A stretch of DNA of 64,000 nt, taken from NCBI RefSeq assembly GCF_013623775.1, contig NZ_JABFAM010000001.1:62001-126000 (forward strand). Direction: 5' to 3'. Each line of letters begins with the position of its first letter. Position 1 is the first letter of the stretch. A program made the position numbers and the translations under genes. Below the pieces are notes generated by a model that was not told the origin of the DNA, ran no database searches, and saw only the letters and a list, made by a program, of their open reading frames with translations. The stretch is from Rufibacter sp. XAAS-G3-1 (GTDB taxonomy: Bacteria; Bacteroidota; Bacteroidia; Cytophagales; Hymenobacteraceae). Positions 32,832 through 43,400 of the stretch are shown one piece after another.

Positions 32832-33767
32832 ATGGAGAACAAGTGGGTGATTGCCATTCACGGCGGAGCCGAGAACCAGAGCAAGGAGGAGTTAAGTGAA
32901 ACCAAGCAGGCCGCCTATGAGCAAGGCCTGGAAAATGCGCTCATGGCCGGCTGGCATATCTTAAAGAACGGCGGCAACGCCTTGGATGCCGTAGAGGCGG
33001 CCGTGAACAGCATGGAAAACAACCCGCTTTTTAACGCCGGCAAAGGGGGCAGCCTCACCAGTGCCCACACCACCGAGTTTGATGCCGCCATTATGGACGG
33101 GAAAACCATGCAGGCAGGCGCGGTGGCGGGCGTACAACACGTCAAGAACCCCATTACGCTGGCCAGAGCCGTCATGGAACAATCTAAACACGTGATGCTG
33201 GTTGGCCCCGGGGCCGAGGAATTTGCCCGCGACCATCACCTGGAGCTGAAAGCAGACGCCTATTTCCTGACCGATGAAAAAGAGAAATCCCTCAAAGAGG
33301 CGAAGAAGGAAGCCTCTGTGACAGGCCATGACACCGTGGGCGCCGTAGCCCTGGACATGCACGGCAACCTGGCCGCCGCCACCTCTACCGGAGGTTTGGT
33401 TAACCAGCTTCCGGGCCGGGTGGGCGACTCTCCCATTATTGGCAGCGGCGTGTACGCGAACAATGACGTGGTGGCCGTTTCCTGCACCGGCGACGGCGAA
33501 GGCATCATGCGCTCTAACGTAGCCCATGAAGTGTACGCCCTCATGAAATACAAAGGGCTTCCGCTCAAAGAAGCCGCCAAAGAAGCCATGACCATCTACC
33601 GGGATCGCATTGAAGGCGACCGCAACTTTATAGCCGTAGACCCCACAGGCAACGTAGAGTTCAGCTTTGAAACCAGCCTCATGTTCAGGGCCTGCAAACG
33701 CAATGACGAACCTACCTACCTTGCCCTGTGGCGGGAAGAAGAGGACAGTTGGGAAAAGGAAGAATAA
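32832..33767 (+). CDS. Isoaspartyl peptidase / plant-type L-asparaginase
   Basis: A 311-residue Ntn-hydrolase precursor. These enzymes self-cleave before a threonine that becomes the nucleophile of the beta subunit and then hydrolyse isoaspartyl dipeptides and asparagine. The cleavage site is seen as GHDTVGAVALD with T168. The start WVIAIHGGAENQS, the GGNALDAVEAAV and NPLFNAGKGG stretches of the alpha subunit, and ATSTGGLVNQLPGRVGDSPIIGSGVYA plus CTGDGEGIMR of the beta subunit are all family hallmarks. There is no signal peptide, so it is cytosolic. It stands alone. Confidence 0.93.
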   Translation: MENKWVIAIHGGAENQSKEELSETKQAAYEQGLENALMAGWHILKNGGNALDAVEAAVNSMENNPLFNAGKGGSLTSAHTTEFDAAIMDGKTMQAGAVAGVQHVKNPITLARAVMEQSKHVMLVGPGAEEFARDHHLELKADAYFLTDEKEKSLKEAKKEASVTGHDTVGAVALDMHGNLAAATSTGGLVNQLPGRVGDSPIIGSGVYANNDVVAVSCTGDGEGIMRSNVAHEVYALMKYKGLPLKEAAKEAMTIYRDRIEGDRNFIAVDPTGNVEFSFETSLMFRACKRNDEPTYLALWREEEDSWEKEE

Positions 33768-34113
33768 ACCCAGAAACACCCCAACTCATCATGTAGGGAA
33801 GAACAAGAAGTGCCTTTAGGTGAAATGACGCAGGTTTTAGCGGAAAACTCCAAAAACTAGAAAGCTATTCCGCTTCTCCGGCCTCCCCCCAGACGGGACG
33901 GAAAAAAAGCCTTCCAGCCTGCCATCCATGGATTTTGGCTTGTCAGGGGAAACGCCAAGGAAGAGAGTTCCTTTTTCCCTGCAAGATGAGCCTCAGGAGG
34001 GGAATAAGGCAATACAACCACCTGTCTTTGCTGTTTGGGAGTTCCACCCCCGGAAGGTTGCCTCCAGAATCCCGCTCCGAGAGCGGTTTATACATCTTGC
34101 ATGTTTCGCTAAC
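33768..34113. other. Intergenic repeats
   Basis: At 33868-33920 lies a GCTTCTCC...GAAAAAAAGCC repeat like those at 2688 and 13458. At 33940-34012 a GGCTTGTCAGGGG...AAGGAAG and TCCCTGCAAGATGAGCC...AGGAGGGGAATA pair recurs in the same order near 13530-13610. At 34035-34090 there is a decayed piece of the GGAGTTCCACTCC repeat. No gene. Confidence 0.6.
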
Positions 34114-34163
34114 AATGGTCGTTTATGACCTGTTTTTCAGAAAACAGGTCATAAACGACCATT
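34114..34163. repeat. Perfect palindrome of the TGTTTT/AAAACA family
   Basis: Arms of 23 bases at 34114-34136 and 34141-34163 (AATGGTCGTTTATGACCTGT...) are exact complements around TCAG, the same loop as at 6688. Although it has the terminator-family core, it is about 350 bases from the nearest stop. Confidence 0.8.
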
Positions 34164-34337
34164 CCATTTCGGTAGGCGTAGGCAGGTAAATCCCTCGCTT
34201 ACCTCTGGCGAGGGTGGGTTACCCGCGGCGTCCCGCCGCTACTAAGGTAATCCGTGACCAGGCAGAAAGATGTTCCCAGCGGCCAGAGGCCGAAAGTAGC
34301 CCACCCTCGCCGGAGGCGAGCGAGAGAAGCTGTTTAA

Positions 34338-34405
34338 AACCTCAACGGCTCGCGTTTAGGGGGTGTTTTCCTGAAAACACCCCCTAAACGCGAGCCGTTG
34401 AGGTT
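34338..34405 (-). terminator. Terminator palindrome with 33-base perfect arms
   Basis: Arms 34338-34370 and 34373-34405 are exact complements with only CT between them. The core is GGGTGTTTTC/GAAAACACCC and the outer stem CAACGGCTCGCG is unique to this copy. It ends 20 bases beyond the stop of the minus-strand gene at 34426. Confidence 0.75.
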
Positions 34406-34425
34406 ACCAGTAAGAATAAAAAGTC

Positions 34426-34719
34426 TTATGCCCGCTTTCTAAGCTGCGGCATGGCAGATGAATAAATATAGAAAGGCAAGGTGGGGTTCAGCGCTTCATT
34501 CACGCCCATTCTTGTGATGTAGTAGATGGGTTCAGAGATGCCTTTGCCGCTGATGAGGCAACCGTGGTTTTCCAGAACACGGCAGCACTTCTGCACTTGT
34601 TCCAACGGTAAATCGGCGATCTGGCTCATGGTCACCAGTGACACCGGCAAATGCACCGGCGATGGATCTCCTTTCACTAAGCCATACACCGTCTTCAGCA
34701 CTTTCTCTTCCTCTCTCAT
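34426..34719 (-). CDS. Small winged-helix-like protein, function unknown
   Basis: 97 residues from ATG 34717-34719. The layout EEEKVLKTVYGLVKG, VHLPVSLVTMSQIADLPLEQVQKCCRVLENHGCLISGKGISEPIYYITRMGVNEAL reads like a winged helix: a helix pair with a DLPLEQV turn, a recognition helix, and a wing GCLISGKG...IYYITRMG. Such single-domain proteins may bind DNA or act as adaptors. No partner gene is near. The fold call is by pattern only. Confidence 0.65.
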   Translation of the reverse strand: MREEEKVLKTVYGLVKGDPSPVHLPVSLVTMSQIADLPLEQVQKCCRVLENHGCLISGKGISEPIYYITRMGVNEALNPTLPFYIYSSAMPQLRKRA

Positions 34720-35044
34720 ACCTCTCCTTTTATGCTTTATGCCCATCTTAACGAACATCCCCCGATTAGGTTGTAGTTATACGGACATTTTCATGGAGAA
34801 AATACGGTATACACCAGAAACCAACTATCTGGCTACCAACATGACTGCGCGTATGGGCAGCCCACAAGGATTTCAGTGAAAGAGTTCTCATTTTGCGGAG
34901 TGTCAGAGAGAAGTAGAGACCAGGCACTGCCTTGTCTAGGGCATGCATTGCTTTCTACGGTTGTTTTTTTTCTGCGGGCGCAGATAGCCTCCCTTCGCCC
35001 CAGCGTTTTAGGGCTGTTTCAAGGAAAACGGGCCGGAAACGCGG

Positions 35045-35077
35045 AAACCTGTGAGGTCTTGGAGACCTCACAGGTTT
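35045..35077. repeat. GTGAGGTCT palindrome, copy 2
   Basis: Base-for-base identical to 7406-7438 (33 bp, loop TGG). Confidence 0.85.
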
Positions 35078-35195
35078 AGAACCGTTTTGGTAAAAACAGG
35101 CCGGAAACGAGATCGGCGTAGACACTCGTAGGAGCGGCGCGCACTACGAGGTCTTTGGAGCAAGCGGCATTACGGAAAACAGGCCGGAAATACTT

Positions 35196-35228
35196 AAACC
35201 TGTGAGGTCTTGGAGACCTCACAGGTTT
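35196..35228. repeat. GTGAGGTCT palindrome, copy 3
   Basis: Identical to the copy 150 bases upstream; both are followed by the sequence AGAACC. Confidence 0.85.
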
Positions 35229-35429
35229 AGAACCAACTGGCGCGAGACTTTAATCTCGTGCCAAAGGAGGAAGCGAGTCTCCAGACTCGCCGGGAACCAC
35301 TGGCCGGATGGCGCAACGTCAGTTACTACGGCGCAGAACTAAACCAATGGTGGCATATGCGGAAAGAAGCGTGACCTTCAGCAAAACTGGGAAGCGGGTG
35401 GTTGGTGCGTTTCCCCAAAACACCATCCC

Positions 35430-35541
35430 TGCTCTTTCGGAGTTCCACTCCGGAAGCACTCGGTCGGGGAGTTCCACTCCCCTTCTTTTGCCCGTGGCTC
35501 CCGGCGGAGTGGAACTCCCGAACAGCAGCAAAAGTTTCCCT
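35430..35541. repeat. Compound GGAGTTCCACTCC repeat, copy 3
   Basis: Same modules as 517-645: GGAGTTCCACTCCGGAAGC, GGGGAGTTCCACTCCCC, CTTCTTTTGCCCGTGGCTCC, then GGAACTCCCGAACAG. Confidence 0.8.
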
Positions 35542-35704
35542 ACAAGAGGAGCCTGGGTCACGAACGGCAATAGCGCTCCATCAAAGCTATTCTAGTTCGC
35601 CCACAAGATCCTTTCAGGAGGACAAATACAATGCTGTCTCCGTACTTACCAGAAGCCGTTTCACGCCTGTTTTCTGGAAAGCAGGCTCTAAACGGGGTCT
35701 ACCA

Positions 35705-36745
35705 TCAGCCTACCTCTTTTTCTTCTGCATCATGGCGGTGGCGGGCGTTGGCGTTGGCCATGAGTAGGTGCCGAATGCGGGCGATATGTTGTTTCAGTTC
35801 CTGGGCGCGCTCTTCCTGGGCTTCTGACCAGGTGTTGTGGCCTTTGCGCTTGTCCTGGTCGGCCAGGGCGCTGAGCATGGTGCGGCGTTCCTCCAGCATG
35901 CGCATGGCAATCCAGAGGGTTTCCTCAATGGATTCTACGTTGGCGTTGAGGTACGCGTCTGGGGTAAAGGCGTGCCCCACGTGGCACCGGAAATGGGTCA
36001 CGTTGCCTTTGGTCACTTCCCACAGCGCGCCGCCGCAACTGGGGCAAGAAAATTGGGAACGGGGCCCCATTAACTCGGTGTCTTCAATCTCGCCGGTGTC
36101 CAGCATGAGGCGCTCGGCAATGGTGGCTTCATAGGTCACATCTTCGGGAACCTCTGCGGAGGAGGAGGCGGGCACAAAGACCAGCTCTTGCAGTAATTGC
36201 CCCATTTCAGCTACGCTGACCACGTAATCTACCTCAATCTCGTTCAGCACGCTCAGGGGCATGTCGGGGTATTCGGCTTCTTCGGGGTGCTGCACCAGGG
36301 TGATGCCGCCGCTGCGCTTGATCATTTCCATGCCCACAGTGCCGTCCTGCAGCATGCCCGTGAGCACAATGCCAATGACCCGGGGGCCGTACGCCGCCGC
36401 CGCTGAGCGGAACAAAGGGTCAATGGCGGGCCGGAACAGGTTCTCGCGCGGGCCTTTGGTCACCAGCATGCGGCCTTTCTGCAGCAGCAGGTGGTGGTCT
36501 TGGGGTACAAAGTACACGTTACCGTGTTCAATGGTTTGTTCGTGGGCGGCTACCTGGCAGATAAGCTTGGAAGTCTTGTTCAGCCGGTCTACCAGTACAT
36601 CAGAATTTGAGTTTCTGGCCAGGTGCTGCACAATAAAGATGGAAGCGGGCAAATCGGCGGGCAGTTGCTCCATCAGCTCACAGAGAACGGCCATGCCTCC
36701 GGCCGAGGTGCCAATCACAATGATATCGTGATGCGGAAGTTTCAT
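35705..36745 (-). CDS. Stand-alone CheB-type methylesterase with zinc-ribbon tail
   Basis: 346 residues from ATG 36743-36745. Residues 5-190 are a CheB catalytic domain with the triad S14 (GTSAGG), H41 (VQHLAR) and D134 (GMLQDGT). In chemotaxis such enzymes remove methyl groups from receptor glutamates. The usual N-terminal receiver domain is missing. Around 240-270 CPSCGGALWEVTKGNVTHFRCHVGH is a probable zinc-binding ribbon, followed by a helical C-terminus. It is divergently transcribed from the CheB-CheR-PAS gene and no chemoreceptor, CheA or CheW is in the window, so the target is probably another sensor protein. Confidence 0.9.
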   Translation of the reverse strand: MKLPHHDIIVIGTSAGGMAVLCELMEQLPADLPASIFIVQHLARNSNSDVLVDRLNKTSKLICQVAAHEQTIEHGNVYFVPQDHHLLLQKGRMLVTKGPRENLFRPAIDPLFRSAAAAYGPRVIGIVLTGMLQDGTVGMEMIKRSGGITLVQHPEEAEYPDMPLSVLNEIEVDYVVSVAEMGQLLQELVFVPASSSAEVPEDVTYEATIAERLMLDTGEIEDTELMGPRSQFSCPSCGGALWEVTKGNVTHFRCHVGHAFTPDAYLNANVESIEETLWIAMRMLEERRTMLSALADQDKRKGHNTWSEAQEERAQELKQHIARIRHLLMANANARHRHDAEEKEVG

Positions 36746-37038
36746 GTTGGTTGGGTTTGCTTGTTTTGTTTGTACGTGCCAGAACGCAGAAACAACCATT
36801 TTCTTCTCCCCGCAAATTTCTTTTTAGACCGTTAAAGTATTTATGAGGCCCGGCTACGTATTAATGCGGTTTTTCTGGCGGGCAAACCGCATTCCTGAGA
36901 GTTTACGGGGTATTTAGTGTATCTTGAAAAGTGAAGGAAAGGCCACGTACCGGTCTATGCCGCCCACCCCGGCGTTGTTGATCTTGTGCAGGCCCTAACC
37001 GGCAAGAGACCAGGCGCTTCCTTTTACGTACAGACGAT

Positions 37039-40026
37039 ATGGAGAGAACAGAAACAGGGAACCCGAGGGCCCCTACCCCTTCAGATTCCCAGAGGGCCAA
37101 GCCGAAGGCGTTTCATAAGGAGCTTGTCCCGATTGACAAACCCAGCCAAGATTTCCAGGTTGTGGCCTTGGGCGGTTCTGCGGGTTCTTTGGAAGGGTTT
37201 GAAGCGTTCTTCCAGCATTTGCCGGCGGGCACCGGCATGGCCTACGTGGTAGTCCCCCACCTGGACCCTTCGCAGCAAGGCATGATGACCGAGATTATCA
37301 GGCGCTACACCACCATGCCCGTGCAGGAGGTGACAGATGGCCTTAAAGTAGAACCAGAGCATGTGTACGTGGTGCCGTCGCACAAAGAAACCGCGCTGGA
37401 AAGAAACCATTTCAGGTTGGTAGCCCCAGAACTGCCCAACGGCCAGCGCATGCCCATTGACTTCTTCTTCCAGAGCCTGGCCGTCAACCGCCGCGAGCAC
37501 GCCATTGGGGCCATCCTGTCGGGTATGGGCGCAGACGGCACGATGGGCGTGAAAATGATCATGGAGAACTTTGGGATGGTGATGGTGCAGGACCCCGGCA
37601 CCGCCCGCTTTGACGCCATGCCGCGCAACGCCATCAAAACCGAGTTTGTGGACTACGTGCTGCCCGTAGAGGAAATGCCCAACAAGCTGCTGGCGTACGC
37701 CAAGATGCCCACCGTCAAGAGCAGTACCCTCATAGAGTCACATAGGTCTACCCAGATGTTGCAGAAGATCTTTGACCTTATCCGGGACAAAACGGGCCAT
37801 GATTTCTCGCAGTACAAGCGCAACACCATTTTCCGGCGCATTGAGCGGCGCATGAACAGCCACCAGATTACCCAGTTCTCTGAGTACGTGCAGTACCTGC
37901 AAGACAACCCGCTGGAGGTGGAGCAGCTCTTCAAGGAACTGCTCATTGGGGTAACCAAGTTTTTCAGGGATGCCGAGGCTTTTGCCCTGCTGGAGGAACA
38001 ATACCTGCCCCAGTTGCTCCAGCACAAGCAAGACGGCGACTACGTACGGGCCTGGGTAGCGGGCTGCTCTACCGGCGAGGAAGTGTATTCCATTGCCATT
38101 CTGCTGCAGGAGGCGATAGAGAAACGGGGCAAGCACCTGAAAATACAGCTGTTCGCCACAGATATTGACCCCGTGGCCATTGACAAGGCCCGGGCCGCCT
38201 GCTACCAGGAAAACATTGCCGCCGATGTCTCGCCAGAGCGCCTGAAACGCTTTTTCACGTACGCAGACAACGAGTACACGGTCAAAAAAGAACTGCGCGA
38301 AAAGGTGGTGTTTGCGGTGCACAACCTTAACCGTGACGCTCCCTTTACCAAGCTGGACCTGCTTTCCTGCCGCAACCTGCTCATTTATCTTTCCGCGGAA
38401 CTGCAAAAGAAGCTGTTCCCCGTGTTCCATTACGCGCTCAACCCCAACGGACTGCTGTTCCTGGGCCCCTCAGAAACGCTTTCGGGCTTCCCAGATATGT
38501 TTACCGCCCTAGACACCAAATGGAAAATATCGCGCCGTGATGAGAGCACCGTGCCGGTGACGCGCCTCACAGAATTCCCTTTCTCTTTTACTTCTTTCCC
38601 AACCTTGAAACCATTACCAGAAACGCAGGCCCCTGCCGTGAAGCGCGAAAGCAACCTGAGCCGGGTAGTACAACGCGTGCTGCTGCAACAGTTTGCCCCG
38701 CCTACCTTAATTATAGACCCTAAAGGCAACATTTACTACGTACACGGGCGCACCGGCAAATACCTGGAGCCGGCCCAGGGCCAGGCCAACCTAAATATGT
38801 TTGAGATGGCCCGGGAAGGCCTCTCCTTTGAACTGAACAACCTGGTGAGTCGGGCGGCGGTACTGCATGAACAAACCGTAGGCCAAGGCATTCTGGTAAA
38901 AACAGACCACGGCAACCAGTACGTGAAAGTGACCGTGACCCCGTTGCAGGAAGCAGACTTGCTGACGGATATGTTCATGGTGGCCTTGGAAGACATGCCC
39001 CCGCCCAAACCCCTCAAAGGGCGCAAATACTCCGCTGAAGAAGCCTCGCAGAAAGACGCCCGCATAGCCGAACTGGAAAAGGAACTGCTCTACACCAAAC
39101 AGCGCCTGCAAACCACCATTGAAGAAATGCACTCCTCGCTGGAAGAGCTTAAGTCTACCAATGAAGAACTCCAGAGCACCAATGAGGAAATGCAAAGCAC
39201 CAATGAAGAGGCCATGACCAACAAAGAGGAGATGCAGTCTTTGAACGAAGAACTCATGACCATCAACCTCCAGTACCAGCTCAAGGCCGAAGAGCTGATC
39301 AGCTCCAACAATGACATGAAAAACCTGCTGGACAGCACCGAGGTGGCCACCATCTTCCTGGACAACGACCTGAACGTCAGAAACTTCACGCCGCAGGCCA
39401 CCCAGATATTCAACCTCATCAGGGCAGACATTGGGCGTTCCATCACGCACATTGCCTCCAACCTCAAGTACCAGAACTTTCAGGAAGATGTGAAAGAAGT
39501 GCTGGACCGGTTGCGCAGCAAAGAAGTGCACCTGCAAACCAAAGACGAGCAGCAGTGGTACTCCATGCGGGTGCTCCCCTACCGCACGGCCGACAATTTC
39601 ATAGACGGCGCGGTGGTCACGTTCACCAACATCACCAGTTTCAAAGACCTGGAAATAAGCGTGGCCGCCACCAGCCTGTACGCCGCCAACATCATTGACA
39701 TCATTCAGCAGCCCTTGGTGGTGCTAGACGGGCAACTACGCGTAGAGAGCACCAGCAACGCCTTCGCCCAAACGTTCCAGCTCATCCCAGAGCAGCTGAA
39801 AGGCCAGTGGCTCTACCACCTGGGCAATGGCCAGTGGGACATTCCCAGGCTTAGAGACCTCATGAACAAAGTGCTGAAAGAAGGCAAAGAAATCAAAAAC
39901 GAGCCCCTGGAACACGAGTTCCCGGTACTGGGGTACCGCCGAATGATTCTGAACACCCGCCGGGTAGAGCAGACAGAGAACAAACCGTTCAAGATTCTGC
40001 TGGCCATAGAGGTATTTGAGAAATAA
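37039..40026 (+). CDS. CheB-CheR-PAS fusion signalling protein
   Basis: 995 residues. CheB methylesterase lies at about 38-220 (S47 in GGSAGS, H74 in VPHLDP, an Asp in GMGADGT). CheR lies at about 235-490 (GHDFSQYKRNTIFRRIERRM N-domain, then the SAM fold RAWVAGCSTGEEVYSIAI and LLSCRNLLIYL). A degenerate PAS follows at about 550-650 and a long coiled coil at about 675-770 with repeated STNEELQSTNEEMQSTNEE, then two PAS domains to the end. No kinase domain follows, unlike many relatives, so output may pass to the PAS histidine kinase encoded 430 bases downstream. The protein could methylate and demethylate itself or partner sensors; that is inference. Confidence 0.93.
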   Translation: MERTETGNPRAPTPSDSQRAKPKAFHKELVPIDKPSQDFQVVALGGSAGSLEGFEAFFQHLPAGTGMAYVVVPHLDPSQQGMMTEIIRRYTTMPVQEVTDGLKVEPEHVYVVPSHKETALERNHFRLVAPELPNGQRMPIDFFFQSLAVNRREHAIGAILSGMGADGTMGVKMIMENFGMVMVQDPGTARFDAMPRNAIKTEFVDYVLPVEEMPNKLLAYAKMPTVKSSTLIESHRSTQMLQKIFDLIRDKTGHDFSQYKRNTIFRRIERRMNSHQITQFSEYVQYLQDNPLEVEQLFKELLIGVTKFFRDAEAFALLEEQYLPQLLQHKQDGDYVRAWVAGCSTGEEVYSIAILLQEAIEKRGKHLKIQLFATDIDPVAIDKARAACYQENIAADVSPERLKRFFTYADNEYTVKKELREKVVFAVHNLNRDAPFTKLDLLSCRNLLIYLSAELQKKLFPVFHYALNPNGLLFLGPSETLSGFPDMFTALDTKWKISRRDESTVPVTRLTEFPFSFTSFPTLKPLPETQAPAVKRESNLSRVVQRVLLQQFAPPTLIIDPKGNIYYVHGRTGKYLEPAQGQANLNMFEMAREGLSFELNNLVSRAAVLHEQTVGQGILVKTDHGNQYVKVTVTPLQEADLLTDMFMVALEDMPPPKPLKGRKYSAEEASQKDARIAELEKELLYTKQRLQTTIEEMHSSLEELKSTNEELQSTNEEMQSTNEEAMTNKEEMQSLNEELMTINLQYQLKAEELISSNNDMKNLLDSTEVATIFLDNDLNVRNFTPQATQIFNLIRADIGRSITHIASNLKYQNFQEDVKEVLDRLRSKEVHLQTKDEQQWYSMRVLPYRTADNFIDGAVVTFTNITSFKDLEISVAATSLYAANIIDIIQQPLVVLDGQLRVESTSNAFAQTFQLIPEQLKGQWLYHLGNGQWDIPRLRDLMNKVLKEGKEIKNEPLEHEFPVLGYRRMILNTRRVEQTENKPFKILLAIEVFEK

Positions 40027-40062
40027 CCGCGAACCTGTTTAGAGTTTTTCATAAACCGGCAT

Positions 40063-40228
40063 TTAGAGCTTGTTTAAATTTCATCTTTGCGCTGCAAACG
40101 GCCATAGAAAGAACCTGCGTTCGCCTTTTTCTCGCACCGTAGCGCTGCTACGCTGCTCAAAAAACGCTTTCGCATAACCTTTCTCTAGCCATTTTCGCTG
40201 GCAAACCTCAAATTTAAACAAGCTCTTA
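40063..40228. repeat. MITE-like 165-bp element, copy B
   Basis: Ends TTAGAGCTTGTTTAAATTTC and CAAATTTAAACAAGCTC, the best-preserved terminal inverted repeats. Inside are the AAAGAACCTGCG and CACCGTAGCGCTGCTACGC blocks. It sits between the CheB-CheR-PAS and histidine kinase genes. Confidence 0.9.
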
Positions 40229-40347
40229 GAGCAATTACCCTGGTGCCAGCGTCTGCCTGGGCTGTCGTTTTTAGGCTACTTTCATAAAAACAGGCCTTAA
40301 ACAGGTGGTTTGTCTGTACACTGCCGCAAGCAGCTGCCGGCGCCGCC

Positions 40348-40382
40348 GTTTCCTGCCTGTTTTTATGAAACAGGCAGGAAAC
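40348..40382. repeat. TGTTTT-family palindrome upstream of the kinase gene
   Basis: GTTTCCTGCCTGTTTT, TAT, GAAACAGGCAGGAAAC. A second decayed copy lies at about 40266-40305. They are within the spurious N-terminal extension of the kinase frame. Confidence 0.65.
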
Positions 40383-40457
40383 TCTAAACAACTTCAGCGT
40401 ATAAAAGTAACGTTCCTGCCTGGTTGGGTAGCAATTTCACACAGAAGTACCTTCCTT

Positions 40458-43400
40458 ATGAGTGACGAGAAGAAAGAGCCCATTGGCATGGCCCATGATT
40501 TCTCCCTGCTCCGGCAGCGGGCAGAGAAGTCGCAAAAGCCCGTGAGTGCCGCAGACGTGCAGAAGATGTCACCAGATGACGTGCGCTTGCTTATCCAGGA
40601 ACTGCAGATCCACCAGGTAGAACTGGAGATGCAGAACCACCAACTGCAGCTGGCCACGCAGGAACTGGAAGCCGCCCGGGCCAAGTACCATGACCTGTAC
40701 CAGTACTCGCCGTTTGGGTACGTAACCCTAGACGAGCACGGCGTGATTGAGGAAGCCAATGCCAAGGGAATAGAACTGCTGGCCTCTTCCCTGAGCCAAC
40801 TGAAGGCGCGCCGGTTCAGCCAGTTTGTGCACCCAGACAGCCTTGATGCCTACTACGGCTTCTTCCAGAAGGTACTGCTCTCTGGCAACATCACCCAGAC
40901 CGTAGAACTGCAGGTAGTCTCCCATGAGGGCACCGTTTTCTATGCCCAGCTGGAAGGCATGCTGCTGCGCCGCGAAAACGACACAGACCAGTGCCGCATT
41001 GCGTTTGTAGACGTAACCGAGCGTAAAACGGCCCACGTAGAACTGTCCAACAAAGAGGCGTTGCTCTCGGCCATCTTCAATTCTTCGCTCAACGGCATCC
41101 AGGTGTTCAAGGCTACCCGCGACAGCAAAGGCACCCTGCTTGATTTTGAGTGGCTCATGCTGAACAGAACCGCCGAGCTGTTCCTGGATTACACCCTGGA
41201 GCAACTGCGCCGCCACCGTCTCACCGAGATTATGCCCACCATGTTAACCGAAGGGCACTTCCATGCTTTTGTGAACGTGGTGGAAACCGGCCAGCCCACT
41301 ACGTTTACCGCCCATTTCAAAGAAAACAGGCAAGAACAGTGGCTCAACTGCGTGGCCGTAAAACTGGGCGATGGCTTTGTGCTCACCTTTGAAAACGTGA
41401 CCCAGCAGCGCATTGCCAATGAAAAGCTCCAGGAAAGCCAGCTGCTCATCAGGAAAACCGCCGAGGCCATGCCCGATTTTCTGTACGTGGAAGATCTTAC
41501 CCAAGGCCGCAACCTCTACAACAACCGTGACTTTCTCACCTTTCTGGGCTACACCCCTTCAGATATCAAAGGCCACCCCCGCGAACTGCTGGACACCCTC
41601 TACCACCCCGAGGATGCGCACCTGATTTTTGACCGCACCAACCGGTTTGCCGAAGTAAAGGACGGGGAATACTTGAAATCTCATGTGCGCATTAAAGCCA
41701 AAGACGGCACCTGGCGCAACATCATGTTTAGGGAAACGGTCTTCAAACGTGGGGCTTCCGGCAGGCCTATCCAACTGGTGGGCGTGGCCATGGACTTAAC
41801 CGAAAAAAAGAAGAAAGACCGGCAATTAAAGCAACTGCACGAGACCGTCACCGCTATTCTGCAAAACCTGCCCGTCACGCTGTGGCGCATAGACAAAGAC
41901 GGCCACATTCTGGAGTCAAGAGGTGCCGGATTAAAAGCCTTGGGCCTGCAAGAGCACCAGATAATAGGCAATACCCTCGCCCACGTTCACCCAGAACTGG
42001 ATCTCCAGATCAAACAGGCTTTGCAAGGCCCTAAAGTCACCACTCAGACCCAGTTTGATGTTAACGGTGAGCAAGTGCACCACCAGGTTTACCTGTTTCA
42101 GGACACCCACTCTGGCGAAGCCATTGGTTTCTGTTTAGACATAACCGAGCAAAAACAAGCCGCCGAAGAGGCCCGTTACCGCAACATGCTCGTGGAACAG
42201 TTGCTCCAATACCTGCCTCTGGTGTTGGCCGTGATAGACAAAGAGGGCAGGTACCTGGAAATAAAAGGCAACGGCCTTAGAAGGATGGGCATTGATGACA
42301 ATGAACTGAAAGGAAAAATAGTCAATGATTCTTTACCCAGCTTAAAAGAGAACATTGAAGCAATACTGGGCGGGCAGGTAAAAACCTTCACCACCTCTTT
42401 TCTGCACCAAGGCAAGGAAATCTACTTCCAGAACTTCGGGTTTCTGGATCAGAACCAAGAGAATTGTATTGCCTTCGGCATTGACGTCACCGACCTACAT
42501 GAGGTTCAGAACCAACTTACGCAAGAGAAAGAGTTTTCTGAAAACCTGTTGGAAACCCACATCCACGGCATTCTTGCCGTAGACCACCACCTGCACCTAA
42601 CCGCCTGGAACCGCGCCCTTGCGCAAATGACTTCTATTGACCATGAAAAGGTGATTGGAACCCCTGTACAGGCCCTTTTTCCGGCTCCTTGCAGAATCAG
42701 GCTTAGAAAGAAGCTGGAGCGGGTGCTGCAAGGTGAACAGGTAACGCTTTTCAAACTGCCCTTTCTACCCCAAGACCGCTCTTTTGAGGTAAACCTCACG
42801 CCCTTGTACAATGCCGCCCAAGAAGTGACCGGGGTCTTAGGCATTGTGCGGGACACCACGCACCAGAAACTGCGGCAGAAAGAAGAAACCCAATACCGTC
42901 TGTCGCAGCAAAAACTGGTCATGGACGCCATTCTTTCCACCCAGAACGAGGAACGCAAGCGCATTGCCGAGGCCCTGCACAACAGCTTGGCCCAACTCCT
43001 GTACGCCGCCAAACTCAACCTGGAAGAAATAGAAACTGAGCAGCAGAGCACCAGCCAAAGCAAGACGCCGCTCAAAAAAGTCTCGGGCTTTCTGGAGGAA
43101 GCCATCAGAGAAACCCGCACCCTGGCCCACGAGCTAATCCCGAGGGTGCTGGTAGACTTCGGACTCAAATCGGCGCTCAAAGACATGGCCACCCGCCTTA
43201 CCACCAACTCCTTTTCGGTACGCTGCGTGATCACCGGCTTTGACCAACCCACCAACGCTGGCCTGGAAACCCACCTGTTCGGGTTTGTGCAGGAACTCCT
43301 CAACAACATCATGAAGCACGCCGAGGGCACGGAAGCCCTGGTGCAGGTGGTAGACCGCGGCACCGCCGTGCGCGTGCGCGTGCAGGACAACGGCAAAGGC

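Larger units (their letters stand above)
34720..35704. other. Repeat-packed intergenic region
   Basis: No gene is seen in almost 1 kb. Besides the listed repeats it holds, at about 34909-34935, the AGAGACCAGGCACTGCCTTG motif (also near 50680 and reversed near 54829), three decayed TGTTTT-family palindromes (about 35004-35042, 35083-35110 and 35645-35692) and at 35240-35300 a GCGAGTCTCCAGACTCGCC palindrome that is the reverse of 7339-7362. Confidence 0.65.

Noticed and set aside
34909-35300. CRISPR array suggested by repeated identical palindromes
   Set aside because: The repeats are only two, self-complementary, and the spacing of about 118 bases is not that of an array; identical copies are scattered elsewhere and no cas gene is present.
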